The position numbers and the translations under genes were made by a program. DNA of 64,000 nt from Haliclona indistincta (Eukaryota > Porifera > Demospongiae > Haplosclerida > Chalinidae): assembly GCA_964017065.1 (NCBI GenBank), contig OZ024786.1, positions 2,664,411 to 2,728,410 on the forward strand, in the 5' to 3' direction. This document shows, in pieces, positions 36,701 to 43,379 of the stretch; the stretch's first letter is position 1, and every line of letters starts with the position of its first letter. Below the pieces are notes generated by a model. The model had not been told where the DNA came from. It saw nothing but the letters and a program-made list of their open reading frames with translations, and made no database searches.

Positions 36701-39181
36701 GGCGAATATAGTAAAGACAAATTCTAACAGAACAGGCACAAGAGTTGTGTGAAGTATAGACTGTACAGCTGTGATTAACTGTGGCATAGCTCACAGGAAC
36801 ATTATCATGAGTACACAAGATTACTTACTCTCTGCTAGCACAACAAACAGTGTAAATCAATGATTAGACAAAACAACTCAGTATATATGCATATTATGAG
36901 TTGAAAGTATCACTATCTCTTATACAGTGCTGCTGGATACATAGTCTAGCTGGTAGCCCTCTTTTCGCTAAAAATTAATGGGTGGGGTCTCGGTGAAGGT
37001 GAAAGAGGGTCTGGCAAAACTCGCAAGAAATCAAGTTTCTTTGATCTTTCATTGACAGGAGGAGCGTAACCGCAACCTCGAGTGAGGTCACTGTTTAGCC
37101 AAGAAAATGAACACTAGAGCTTACTGTTTGTCGATTCTCTGTCTACAGCGGCTGAGTATGCCGCTAGGCTTGAAATAAAGCCGAACCTGTGTGTTTTCAG
37201 TTGTCATCGACACAAGTGTACTGTTGGATAAGCTTGACCAGCTAGTTTCCCTCTGAAATACTTAAAGCAATGAATATAGTTGCCAGGATTTGGGGCAACT
37301 ATATTCATGAGCAATCTGATTGGTCATGAAACTCATTCACTTGCTAGTTGACATCGCCCATTAATTCTTAGTGAAGAGAGGGCTAGCTGCTAGACTACTG
37401 GATACAGTGGTGATGAGCAGGTTAGCTGAAGACCATACACAGTTCATATGGGGACCAGAACATCAACAAAGGCTTTTCTTCATATTAAAAGTACATGTAC
37501 GTACTCATGTAAGTTGACACCATATTCTACACTCACTGCCTATACATTATTAGCTATGACATAGTTTGTGATCTGACAGATGTAAAGCTATACATGTACA
37601 CTAATGTATTATGGATTGAATGAATGACTCACTTGGAAAGGATTGCACCACTTAACATCCGCTCCTTTAGCAATCAGTTCCTTCACCAACTCAACGTCTC
37701 CATCCTTACTAGCATGGTACAATGCACATTCCTGGGACTAAAGAGAACAACACAACACATGATTTAAGATCTCAATAGTGTGTATACATGTACATTGTAG
37801 TACTATGTTTACCATGGATACAGCTATCACAGAGTGTCATCTCAATACTGGTATCACAGTAACTAGTTTCATGAGCAGAAGCTGAGTGATGACAGAGCAA
37901 TGAACAAGCTAGCTAGAGGCCCAGCGATGGAGTTATATAATGCAATAGCCCATTCCCCCTAAGAGCAAAGTATGTGTGGAATGCATGCGTGGGCACACCG
38001 CTCTGCTGGCCCACAGCACTGGGGTGTTAGATGATTACGTAAGCGCTAACATTAATACACGAATTTATATGGGGCTTATGGGAGAGATCGCGATATTTTC
38101 GACATCTTTGTAGTGCTCTCCGTAAACTTGACAACCGCGTGGTCTTGCTGCTTGGGTTCCTCTACCTTTGCTCTGTCGAACGCAAAAGACCACGCGTGCA
38201 TTGGCAACATCGTTTTGGAGAAACGGGCGCGCAAACAGGCCCAAGTTACGCTAAGTATGGCAAGCTTGTTGGGCATTTTTCTGGAGAGAAACAATTTTGT
38301 AAAGCTGGATACTGTAAGAGTATACTGCGTGCAGGTACTGCTGCCAGTGGTTACTTGAACTGTGGAGACTGAGTCCTTGTTAGCTTGCTCTATAGTGCGA
38401 GTAGGCCTTCTTTGCGCGCCTGTTTCTCCAAAACGTTGTTGCCAGTGCACGCGTAGTCTTTTGCGTTCGACAGAGCGAAGGTAGAGGAACACAAGCAGCT
38501 AGACCACGCGGTTGTCAAGTTTACGGAGAGCACTACAAAGATGTCGAAAGTATCGCGATCTCTCCCATAAGCCCCATATAAATTCGTGTATTAATCTTAG
38601 CGCTTACGTAATCATCTCACACCCCAGCTAGCCCGGAAGCCAATTACGCTAGCCAATATCGCTAATTAAATTCTTTAGGCTCTTAAGGGGAATGACCTAT
38701 TAACCAATCAATCGATCAATACTACATTATTGTAACCAGTTAGTGATGAAAATACTCTCAAGAAAACTAGTTTTGTTACGCATATTGAGTTACTGTAACA
38801 CACATACTGAGAAATACAGTGACATACAAGACTGACTCCGCCGGCTCTATTTACTACACCTCCTCGTTTATCATGCCTGCTAGCTCGAGTCAGTAGCTGT
38901 TTCAAATAATATAGTTCCCCACTTTACAAACACACAATGATCAACCACGCGTACACTAAAACACTCACTGATAGCTCCCGGATAGCCTCATCCTCTGACA
39001 CTGCCTTCAGATCACCGACATAACTAGTTAGAACCCCTGGTAGTCCTGCTGCCTGTAGTTCACTCAGAGTCAGCCCTAGTATAGCATGGTACGATACGTA
39101 GCCATGCTTAAGAAATTTTGGCGCGTACTGAGAGTAGTCTATCGCCTTCAACCAAGCAACACAGAATTGCTCAGCCGCCAT
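6412..39181 (-). CDS. SAM-ankyrin-ROC-COR-Death gene (gene span)
   Basis: Joined exons: 39,181-38,969; 37,737-37,633; 36,236-36,138; 29,215-29,117; 27,595-27,523; 22,834-22,796; 12,550-10,523; 10,419-10,351; 10,034-9,708; 9,585-9,523; 8,853-8,800; 6,960-6,841; 6,770-6,412. The sum is 3,648 bases, a multiple of three with every junction in phase, giving about 1,215 residues. The N-terminal exons are phase 0 and everything from the ROC exon on is phase 1. Ankyrin-ROC-COR-Death is the layout of DAPK1 without its kinase, here with a SAM domain in front. A cytosolic GTP-controlled scaffold for Death-fold assembly is the plausible role (inference). The single-gene model rests on phase and order, not on transcript data. 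The weakest link is the 10-kb intron (22,796 to 12,550) holding the minisatellite; two adjacent genes remain possible. Confidence 0.65.
6841..6960 (-). CDS. Phase-1 linker exon (Ser/Pro/Ala rich)
   Basis: 120 bases between acceptor GACAG and donor GTACTG, phase 1 on both sides. It encodes a low-complexity linker beginning VPEPTSIQPTPSSYTVLP. It joins the upstream linker exons to the second Death exon. Confidence 0.65.
7477..8685. repeat. 1.2-kb near-perfect palindrome
   Basis: Two arms of about 590 bases are almost exact reverse complements. The outer ends are CTACAGTGTTCCACACGAAG (left) and CTTCGTGTGGAACACTGTA (right). The centre is at about 8,081, with inner arms GATGAGTCATAACT / AGTTATGACTCATC around a ~28-base loop. 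There is no open reading frame of note. It sits in an intron of the Death-domain gene. A diverged single-arm copy lies at about 12,660-13,280, so the arm is a dispersed repeat and this is a head-to-head pair or a foldback element. Confidence 0.9.
8800..8853 (-). CDS. Phase-1 linker exon (…SSYGVTGVT)
   Basis: 54 bases between TATAG and GTCAGTG, phase 1 in and out, encoding TKQEACKGSSYGVTGVT. It is a sister of 4,798-4,857. It keeps the frame open between 9,523-9,585 and 6,841-6,960, though its inclusion in mature mRNA is inferred. Confidence 0.5.
9145..9444. mobile_element. 300-bp hAT-type MITE with 5-bp TSD
   Basis: Terminal inverted repeats CAGTGGCGGATCTAGG (left) and CCTAGATCCGCCACTG (right), flanked by CTCTA at 9,140-9,144 and 9,445-9,449. 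CAGTGGCG ends are characteristic of hAT non-autonomous elements, and a 5-bp duplication fits the hAT5-like subgroup. It has no coding capacity and is intronic in the Death gene. Confidence 0.8.
9523..9585 (-). CDS. Phase-1 linker exon (SSSTPHDTKSQHLLAADSVP)
   Basis: 63 bases between acceptor CTACAG and donor GTATGTGC, phase 1 on both sides. It is nearly identical to 10,351-10,419, which has two extra codons. The flanking introns are also similar, so linker, Death exon and intron were duplicated as a unit. Confidence 0.65.
9708..10034 (-). CDS. Death-fold exon 1
   Basis: 327 bases from acceptor CTATAG to donor GTATGTGC, phase 1 in and out. It encodes AADSGIILNKLKKHKF, then HKWMDLAFGLMLADRVPG and an IESEN-type helix, then a NHWTANVDESGRWETLVDAV segment. 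The arrangement (HKW start, short helices, ExxRxDxSR, tryptophan-containing final helices) is that of a Death domain. Such domains recruit partner Death domains in apoptosis, NF-kB or innate signalling. It follows the ROC-COR exon through a 69-base linker. A near copy is present at 57,517-57,809. Domain class is fairly sure; the pathway is unknown. Confidence 0.75.
10351..10419 (-). CDS. Phase-1 linker exon between ROC-COR and Death exons
   Basis: 69 bases, acceptor CTACAG, donor GTATGTGC, encoding SSSTPHDTKSQHLLAADSHS and VP. It joins the phase-1 end of the ROC-COR exon (…MLWLG) to the phase-1 start of the Death exon. Confidence 0.7.
10523..12550 (-). CDS. ROC GTPase + COR exon of the SAM-ANK-ROC-COR-Death gene
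   Basis: A single 2,028-base exon, acceptor TTTGTAG and donor GTATGTG, phase 1 on both sides, about 676 residues. Near the N-terminus is a P-loop GYPGVGKTS (G1), then MVTDCGGQPPF (G3, DxxGQ type) and a degenerate G4, IVGTFEDKARD. This matches the Ras-of-complex-proteins (ROC) domain. The following ~350 residues (LRWFGLLLNILTIAEEEQ; SVIIDTKPVLNMLSRMIS; FFLDILEHVKIAVEI) have the helical plus winged-helix pattern of COR. The C-terminal part has a Cys/His-rich tail, FLCSCGKGSAHHTCAYNP. ROC-COR tandems bind GTP and dimerise, as in LRRK2 and DAPK1. The 2-kb intronless stretch is typical of expanded invertebrate families. The open frame extends upstream to 12,590, but the splice acceptor and phase argue for starting at 12,550. 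Confidence 0.85.
12660..13280. mobile_element. Diverged single palindrome arm interrupted by a TIR element
   Basis: 12,660-12,713 and 13,111-13,280 resemble consecutive parts of one arm of the 7,477-8,685 palindrome (shared order: AATGTATT, GCAATCTCCC, CAGATTTCCC, TTTTGCTCC, CAGGTATGCACCCT). Between them, 12,714-13,110 has inverted ends GAAGACGCGTTCACA and, reversed, GAAGGCGCGTTCACA, so it is probably a ~400-bp MITE inserted in the older repeat. A three-unit repeat based on CTCGTAAAAGGTATT lies near 13,150-13,200. No clear target-site duplication was seen. Confidence 0.5.
13420..19700. repeat. 6.3-kb minisatellite, 26-35-bp units
   Basis: About 190 tandem units of a core such as GGCTAGAGGCTAGCAGGCTC followed by AGTAACACTGGAA. 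The main unit is 33 bases; common variants are 26 (one GGCTAG deleted), 34 (GCTAACAGGCTC) and 35 (ATGCTATAGAGG). The variants recur in blocks: a block starting CATGCTCAGTAAC is seen at about 14,314, 16,532 and 17,838, showing higher-order repetition. The 33-base unit is a multiple of three, so spurious LLSLLASSLPV repeats read open on the minus strand. It lies in the intron between 22,796 and 12,550. Confidence 0.97.
19750..22780. other. Intronic stretch, no gene recognised
   Basis: Nothing with coding character was found on either strand. It contains a TATATATATATA run near 21,506 and a copy of the dispersed GCACCAAAGGTGCAGATGCC repeat at about 21,890-22,010. Another repeat, TTGTCACAACCTCGTCAACA and similar, lies near 21,610-21,690. 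Confidence 0.5.
22796..22834 (-). CDS. Small phase-1 exon joining ankyrin and ROC parts
   Basis: 39 bases between acceptor ACAG and donor GTGAGTAAC, encoding GAPRGRDVISSSIG when joined to neighbours. It accepts phase 1 from the last ankyrin-type exon (27,523) and delivers phase 1, which is what the ROC exon at 12,550 needs. Its small size makes it less certain than the others. Confidence 0.55.
22990..23640. mobile_element. Possible TIR element with a tRNA-like B box
   Basis: The left end ACCATATTTCCTCTATTA resembles the reverse of the right end (ACCGTATTTTCTCTATATTA, minus strand). Inside, the minus strand at about 23,085-23,100 carries GGGTTCAAGTCC, a good match to the RNA polymerase III B box. 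A remnant tRNA-derived repeat or a MITE is likely; target duplication was not found. Confidence 0.35.
24528..25128. mobile_element. Possible piggyBac-type MITE (TTAA flanks)
   Basis: The segment starts TTAACCC and ends GGGTTAA, that is, TTAA target duplications with CCC/GGG ends as in piggyBac-like elements. No transposase is present. The 117-codon open frame inside shows no recognisable domain. Confidence 0.45.
25241..25957. mobile_element. Foldback-type element with 193-bp inverted arms
   Basis: The left arm (25,241-25,433) and right arm (25,764-25,957) are reverse complements. Each arm contains tandem repeats of CTTGCAAAAGTAAAGGAACA followed by AGATGGGATGATG. The centre holds about five ~54-bp repeats around CATCGGACTGCGTCCTCC. 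Long inverted arms built of tandem repeats are the hallmark of Foldback elements. No transposase is encoded; the open frames are palindrome artefacts. Confidence 0.8.
25960..27515. other. Intronic stretch, no gene recognised
   Basis: No exon supported. There is an (AAG)n run near 26,812-26,840. A short palindrome TTGCCGATCGGCAA lies near 27,199. The sequence around 27,285-27,330 (GGAGTGGAGGCGTCTATTCA … TTTACGGTA) looks like the end of a decayed DNA transposon. Confidence 0.4.
27523..27595 (-). CDS. Ankyrin-type exon 4
   Basis: 73 bases, acceptor ATTAG, donor GTAAGTTAC, entering phase 0 and leaving phase 1. It encodes GGGTPLDWTIEENKSDAQEY and LQSIG. The TPLDWTxxENKxDxxEYL pattern is a terminal ankyrin repeat. 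It shifts the gene from phase-0 ankyrin exons to the phase-1 downstream exons. Confidence 0.75.
27600..29110. other. Intron, no feature recognised
   Basis: AT-rich sequence between ankyrin exons 3 and 4. No open frame, terminal repeat or RNA gene stood out. Confidence 0.5.
29117..29215 (-). CDS. Ankyrin exon 3
   Basis: 99 bases, exactly 33 codons, phase 0 both sides, acceptor CACAG, donor GTGAGT. It encodes YDETPAHRAADFNQVEALKL then LVDHGASMSVKDK, a canonical 33-residue ankyrin repeat (TPAHxAA … LLxxHGAs). Confidence 0.9.
29459..30823 (+). pseudogene. YqaJ-like exonuclease of the transposon, with one in-frame TAG
   Basis: From ATG at 29,459 a single frame of 454 sense codons runs to the stop at 30,823, broken only by TAG at 29,627-29,629. 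The N-terminal piece ends DPYAKHSSHQWSKA; the frame resumes FTSELCAWLPPSIGRN. The C-terminal ~200 residues carry YqaJ/lambda-exonuclease marks: HRAGRVTASRFKAA, WGQKNEEVARAMY, YLGASPDGIV (catalytic D), GVLEIKCPF (E-x-K) and YYQVQAQIKLTG. Such nucleases accompany the transposase in ISL2EU elements; their exact role is unclear. The stop falls in a variable linker, so an internal start (from about 29,699) giving a shorter protein is conceivable. Alternatives are a sequencing error or a tiny intron. Confidence 0.75.
30923..32410 (-). CDS. THAP-domain DDE transposase (Harbinger/ISL2EU-like, DDE_Tnp_4)
   Basis: 495 residues if started at the methionine directly before the zinc finger (MVKSCCAPGCKN). 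The frame is open a further 51 codons upstream, but that part reads through the terminal inverted repeat. Residues 1-~90 are a THAP C2CH finger (CCAPGC … FHQFP … W … CSAHF … VPTLF). A Lys/Arg-rich linker and short coiled region follow, with a Cys pair (CIPCEECF). Next is a helix-turn-helix (YRFGISQSTVSRYVNKW) and the DDE nuclease with IIDCFEIF (D), EVLADRGFNVEDAF (D) and IHVERVIGLLRQK (E). The frame is intact. It converges on the YqaJ gene with ~100 bases between them. Confidence 0.9.
   Translation of the reverse strand: MVKSCCAPGCKNRSTANSSIKFHQFPVDKDRRALWIAAVRRVHWQPTEHSVLCSAHFVSGSKSNDPLSPDYVPTLFNHSTTREKTRAEQNLASYTRRLESRKRRSETAATRGAIKVSRTEEEHETELTKAPENEKGTMTERTRTSDAATLTTDLTLTTDKIEYIDALEKNLCHLRVENAELRDRAVASEAKRCIPCEECFKDDDHKVKFYTGLPTFACLMAVFRFVSADVNPSKNPQSLPLLQQFLLVLMKLRLSLYDNDLAYRFGISQSTVSRYVNKWIDIMFVRFQPLIKWPTRDQIRLTMPTEFRKNFRNCVSIIDCFEIFCERSKSLEPRAQTWSSYKHHNTFKFLIAISPQGTITFVSKAWGGRTSDQYITENCGILNNLLPGDEVLADRGFNVEDAFRFYCAKIATPPFTRGKKQLSKLEVDTARQLSRVRIHVERVIGLLRQKYTILQGILPINMVMTSPETQYSSIDKIVLICSALCNCCPSVIPSD
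32600..35735. other. Intron, no gene recognised
   Basis: 3.1 kb between the THAP/YqaJ transposon and the next MITE. Only short frames without domain character are present; none has splice sites that fit the host gene. Confidence 0.45.
35744..36038. mobile_element. 295-bp hAT-type MITE with 5-bp TSD
   Basis: Starts CAGGGGCGTAACTAG and ends GTAGTTACGCTACTG, with ACACA on both sides (35,739-35,743 and 36,039-36,043). The interior has a GCGCGCGC-rich stretch. It has the same end style and duplication length as 9,145-9,444, so probably the same superfamily. Confidence 0.8.
36138..36236 (-). CDS. Ankyrin exon 2
   Basis: 99 bases, 33 codons, phase 0 both sides, acceptor ATGCAG, donor GTGAGTTTG. 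It encodes LKNTPLHIAAREGHKEVMKV then LFDHGANPNALDV, a textbook ankyrin repeat (TPLHIAAREGH, HGANPNA). Confidence 0.93.
36240..37625. other. Intron, no feature recognised
   Basis: 1.4 kb between ankyrin exons 1 and 2; no convincing exon or repeat boundary was seen. Confidence 0.45.
37633..37737 (-). CDS. Ankyrin exon 1
   Basis: 105 bases, 35 codons, phase 0 both sides, acceptor TTTAG, donor GTGAGTC. It encodes SQECALYHASKDGDVELVKE then LIAKGADVKWCNPFQ, an ankyrin repeat with the first helix pair and the KGADVxW turn. It follows the SAM exon directly. Confidence 0.88.
37943..38705. mobile_element. Nested palindromic DNA element (~760 bp)
   Basis: The outer ends match in inverted order (AATAGCCCATTCCCCCTAAG against AATAGGTCATTCCCCTTAAG). 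Inside, about 38,028-38,235 is the reverse complement of about 38,400-38,625 (CTGGGGTGT…ATGATTACGTAAGCGC through CTCTGTCGAACGCAAAAG). A spacer of ~170 bases sits in the middle. No transposase is present; the open frames over the arms are palindrome artefacts. It lies in intron 1 of the SAM-ANK-ROC gene. Confidence 0.75.
38969..39181 (-). CDS. First exon: SAM domain
   Basis: 213 bases, 71 codons, from the first methionine (MAAEQFCVAWLKAIDYSQYA) to donor GTGAGTGT in phase 0. WLKAIDYSQYAPKFLKHGY, then HAILGLTLSELQAAGLPGVL is a SAM domain (five-helix protein-interaction module). A start here is supported by the methionine placed just before the domain and the phase-0 match to ankyrin exon 1. The upstream region to 39,290 may hold the promoter; no TATA box was clear. 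Confidence 0.85.
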
Positions 39182-39290
39182 ATCAAAAATTAAAATTAAT
39201 AATAATAATTATATTATTGTTAAAATTGTGTGACGTCATTATTCATAGTCAAAAATAGTAACACATCAACATAATACAGTAGTGGTGACA

Positions 39291-39674
39291 TCATAATACT
39301 CTTATAGCATCCAGATACCTGTCCTGAGGGTATAACCATACACTAAGACACACTAATAGTTCTACACTGTTCAATAGTGTATGATTCAAGTCACTTATAA
39401 ATCCAACTGCATAACTAGTTTTCTCTTTTACTGAAACGTAATTTTTGTTGTTCACGAGTGCTTCCAAATTGTTCAAAGATTGATCGGCTTGTTTTAGTGG
39501 TACTGCTACAGTCACAAACCCAGGCTGGTTTCGGAACGGGTCTTTGACGTGTCCTGGTGAGCCTGCATGGAGCTACTCTGACTATAGAGGATTTAGTGGA
39601 ATTATCTAATGGAGTCTGACAGTATATATGAGTGGAGAGAGCACGAGATATCAGCCTGAACCTGTGGAGAGAGA

Positions 39675-39743
<69 letters not shown>

Positions 39744-40302
39744 AGGGAGGGAGGGAGAGGGAGGGAGGGAGGGAGGGAGAGTGAGTGAGAGAGGTAGAGA
39801 GAGAGAGAGAGAGAGGGAGAGGAGAGGGAGAGAGAGGGGGGAGGGAAAGGGGAGGGGGAGGGAAAGGGGAGGGGAGAGAAAGAGGGAGCTCGAGAATGAT
39901 CCTACTGTAACATGGTATCACTAGTTTCTTACTGTATAGGGTAAAGTGACTTCTTTCCCAGTCCAATCACACCCAGTAGACCATCTGAAGCTTTGTCTTC
40001 ACCAAATCGTTGCAGTAAGCTCGCCAGGTTGGAGAGCTGTGTGGGTATGCTGCCAACACTACCACTGAACTTGACCTGGCGCACTAGTAGACTGAGTGCC
40101 TTCTCCCAGATCAGGAATATTCTAGACTCCTCTTGAGGACTGCAATAAGAAAAACAATCTCAAAGGCCACACTCATTTAACCCTCTTATGCTCCTTCCTC
40201 TCTCCCACCCTCACTTCCCCTCCCTCCCTCTCCATCTACCCCTCTCTCTATTCTTTCTCTCTCACTACCTCCCTCTCCCTCCCCCTCTCCCTCTCCATCT
40301 CC

Positions 40303-40337
<35 letters not shown>

Positions 40338-40670
40338 CCTCACTCACTCCTTCTCTCTAACTCACATTGGTTTCATCAAGGTGCACCACTCCACTACCTT
40401 ACAGGCAATACTATACTCCTGCTCTATACTAGTACATTGGGTCAGTAACTGCAACAGGTGAGCGTGCAGTGACAGAGGAGCACATCTATTGAGACACCAT
40501 TGAACAAACTCGTCCACTTTAGTTCCAGGTATTGATAGTGAGTTAGTAACATCACTCCACCCATACACAGTCTCACTGTATGGTAGAGGAATGGAGCTGG
40601 TGTCTGGAGCATGTAGAGTAGTGAAGTAGACTGCAATGGTGTGCTCCACAACACTGACCATGGTGCAGGG
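39291..40670 (-). pseudogene. Duplicated 3' exons of the EPG5-like gene (copy 2, exons X-Y-Z)
   Basis: Three exons match 43,380-44,770: X (about 40,370-40,660, VEHTIAVYFTTLHAPDTSSI), Y (about 39,935-40,140, EESRIFLIWEKALSLLVRQV) and Z (about 39,420-39,660, DPFRNQPGFVTVAVPLKQAD). Exon Z reads on through VKEKTSYAVGFISDL to a stop at 39,291, whereas the 43-kb copy stops at VKEKN because of one extra A. Together with exons A-C at 42.0-43.1 kb this is a second, internally deleted gene copy. It ends 110 bases from the SAM exon start. Confidence 0.6.
39669..39890. repeat. (GA)n/(GGGA)n purine tract
   Basis: About 220 bases of strand-asymmetric GA and GGGAGGGA repeats in the intron between duplicated exons Y and Z. 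The paralogous tract is 43,619-43,960. Confidence 0.95.
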
Positions 40671-40735
40671 TATGGCTACTAAGAACCTGTGCAGTGAGAG
40701 AACTCAGATAGTTCAGTGATCTTATCATAACAGTA

Positions 40736-41342
40736 GTCTCGTTCCCAGACCACACCTCTTCCGCTTTGCTTCTGAGAGGGTCTGGCAGCTTGCTCGACTT
40801 TTCTCGGTCTTGGTGACGTCATTGTCACGCGTTCAATAGCTACACGGATGCAATATGCGGACAAATTGTCTGTATACTAATGTCTGTGGTCACATAAACT
40901 ACAGCACTCGACAATAGTTACAGATCAGGTCAGGAAGACACGACAGGTACTATGCTGTGTTCCTTGGTGGCGCTCGAAGATGGCAGCGCTCACAAATGTA
41001 ATGGCAACAACAATAAAGCGCAAATTATTTTTCCACACCTGTTGGTAGCGAAATCGCTCGTTTGAGCCAGCTAAGAAGTGGCTGGTTGCCTCGTAGTACT
41101 TATTAGTCAACGAAGATTACCCTAGATGCTCTCTGTCATCGATGAATCTGAACACACTGCACTATCGCCATGTTGATCATGTGCTCAACGGCGCGTTTGT
41201 CATGTGAATTTTGAAAATAAGGCGATCTGATTGGTCATTCCCATTTTCTGAGAATGAAACGTCATCAAGACCGAGAAAAGTCGAGCAAGCTGCCAGACCC
41301 TCTCAGAAGCAAAGCGGAAGAGGTGTGGTCTGGGAACGAGAC
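40736..41342. mobile_element. 607-bp TIR element with 82-bp arms and 13-bp direct repeats
   Basis: The left arm GTCTCGTTCCCAGACCACAC… and right arm …GTGTGGTCTGGGAACGAGAC are near-perfect reverse complements over ~82 bases. The element is flanked by TATCATAACAGTA at 40,723-40,735 and 41,343-41,355. The paralogous site near 44,790 lacks it. There is no coding region. The long flanking repeat does not fit hAT (8), Mutator (9-10) or piggyBac (4). Confidence 0.8.
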
Positions 41343-41879
41343 TATCATAACAGTAGCTACAGTAGTGATGACTAGCTATGTGGAGGAGTTAATATAGTCA
41401 GCCACAACTCAATCTATTGTTATTATAGTAGTACTACATGTACATACCATACATGTATCAACATATTTAGCTAATCATGCATGAGATGCTGATTGTGGTC
41501 ACTCTAATACATATACAGTACATGAAGCAGCTGTGTAGTAACCATGCAACCCATTAGCATGGAAAGGGTCTCATGTGATTCATGATAGAAAGTTTTCATT
41601 GGAGACAATAATTTTTGATCGGTCATAAATTTTGAGCAATTAACTTTTGGGCAGGACTGCCCAGGGGGTTCCAGAGCTGGAAATGTTTGACCCCATGCAG
41701 GCCCAAAGTTGAGATAGGCTGATTACCCACTACCCAATATGTCATACATGGAGTGAGCTAATTATATTCACTGATGATTAGGTAATTAACATTCATTAGC
41801 TATAGATGTACAAAAGTTGTATCATTCCAAGATACATGCATTACTGATGGAGCAAAAACCAAAACAGCAGCTACAAACA

Positions 41880-42060
41880 TGGCTGTGTGCTTGCCTTTAT
41901 GCAAGCTCCAGACAATTAATATTACACTGTGGTAGCATACTATTGGCTTCTGTTGTTGTTATTTTAGCCAGCTTGTATCACATTGTACTTTAAAATCTGT
42001 CATCAGCTGATGGAATAGCTGTAGTTGCTGTGTGCTGTCATAGCATGTCCAGTGTGCAGT
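41880..42060. repeat. Dispersed repeat, inverted copy
   Basis: Reverse complement of the family seen at 3,800-4,250 and 53,790-54,240 (CATACTATTGGCTTCTGTT, CATCAGCTGATGGAATAGC). It abuts the duplicated exon C at 42,060 and may mark the duplication breakpoint. Confidence 0.6.
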
Positions 42061-43140
42061 ACATACCTGATAGTTCTTCCAACATGTTTCACAAATTCCT
42101 TGTATCGTGAGTGTCTGAGTGACGTGAATACATTGCCCAGTATAGTGATGAGAGAGGTAGAGAAAGCAATCAGACGAAGCATGTTAGTACTGGTACAGTG
42201 AGACACTGAATAGGTGCCTGTAGAGATAGGGTGAGAGAGAGAGAGAGAGAGAGAGTGAGTGAGTGAGTGAGTGAGTGAGTGAGTGAGTGAGTGAGTGAGT
42301 GAGTGAGTGAGTGAGTGAGTGAGTGAGTGAGTCAGTGAGAGAGTGAGTGAGTGAGTGAGTGAGTGAGTGAGCGAGCGAGCGAGCGAGTGAGTGAGTGAGT
42401 CAGTGAGAGAGTGAGTCAGTGAGAGAGTGAGTGAGTGAGTGAGTGAGTGAGTGAGTGAGTGAGTGAGTGAGTGAGTCAGTGAGAGAGTGAGTGAGTGAGT
42501 GAGTGAGTGAGTGAGTCTCACCATTTTGAGGTACTTGCAGTATGTGTTGAAACACATCTCCGATTGGTAATTTGACGAGACCACTTGTAGCCATTGGTTC
42601 ATCACCATCTTCACCCTCTCGGTCACTAACTCCAACTATTCATTCTTAACCTGAAAAAGAGCAATAAATTGTACTACTTCCTTCCCATTTTGCTTTTCCC
42701 GACCTCCTCCTCCTTCTCTCACCCAATTTTCTCCCCTCTCCCTCTCTCTCTCTCAATTGCTCCTTCTTTCTCTTTCCCTTTACTCTTTCACCCTCCCTCC
42801 CTCTCCCTCTCACTCACCTCATAATATTGTGAGAACACTATCATGAGTCTCTCTGGATCATATTGTGGTAGTGATGGTAGTGTCTCATCGTGTAGTCTAG
42901 GGTCCTCCAACCATGACTTGAGTGAGAACCTGTATGAACGGTTTAATGACACAGTATCATGAACAGGAGTCAAGAACATGGTTATGATCAAGAACAGTAT
43001 CCACACTCATGTTACATGTATCATTAAGGTGACGGTTACCCGTTTGAGCTAATTAATATCCATAGAATATAAACGTCTGTAGCAGCAAAAGGAAGCATGC
43101 TATAAAACTTGGCGCATGTGCAAGAAATACTACCATTAAT
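42055..43140 (-). pseudogene. Second copy of EPG5-like exons A-B-C
   Basis: Exons C (about 42,075-42,200), B (about 42,520-42,650) and A (about 42,825-43,005) match 51,270-52,215. Exon B has the same TAG (GAATAGTTG) as the 51.8-kb copy. Exon A ends with a good donor (GAG|GTGAGT). The copy breaks off at about 43,140, where a GCACCAAAGGTGC repeat begins, and exons D onward are missing. With 39.3-40.7 kb it makes up an internally deleted tandem copy. Confidence 0.65.
42232..42515. repeat. (GTGA)n microsatellite
   Basis: About 280 bases of GTGAGTGA repeat with GTCA and GCGA variants, in the intron between duplicated exons B and C. Confidence 0.95.
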
Positions 43141-43345
43141 AAAGCACCAAAGGTGCAGATGCCTCGGTGCAGTAGCATGTATGCTAGCATGCAATTAGCA
43201 GATGCATATGACATCACGTATGCATGAATGCAGTAGATCCATGGAAGCATCAAAACAGTATCGTAGAAGCATGCAATACAAGCTACAGTAGAAGTGACCA
43301 GCAGATCCATGGAACATGCAGGCAAGCAGCAGATCATAGCAACAG
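43141..43345. repeat. Dispersed GCACCAAAGGTGCAGATGCC repeat
   Basis: Starts AAAGCACCAAAGGTGCAGAT and continues with imperfect internal repeats of GCAGTAGATCCATGGAAGCA. Related copies occur at 21,890-22,010, near 53,812, and inverted at about 15-60. It contains the short palindrome GCACCAAAGGTGC. Confidence 0.65.
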
Positions 43346-43379
43346 TGCAACAGTAAATCCAACTGCATAACTAGTTTTT

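Noticed and set aside
38076..38492. 138-codon minus-strand frame and its two plus-strand partners
   Set aside because: They lie on the arms of a palindrome and mirror each other.
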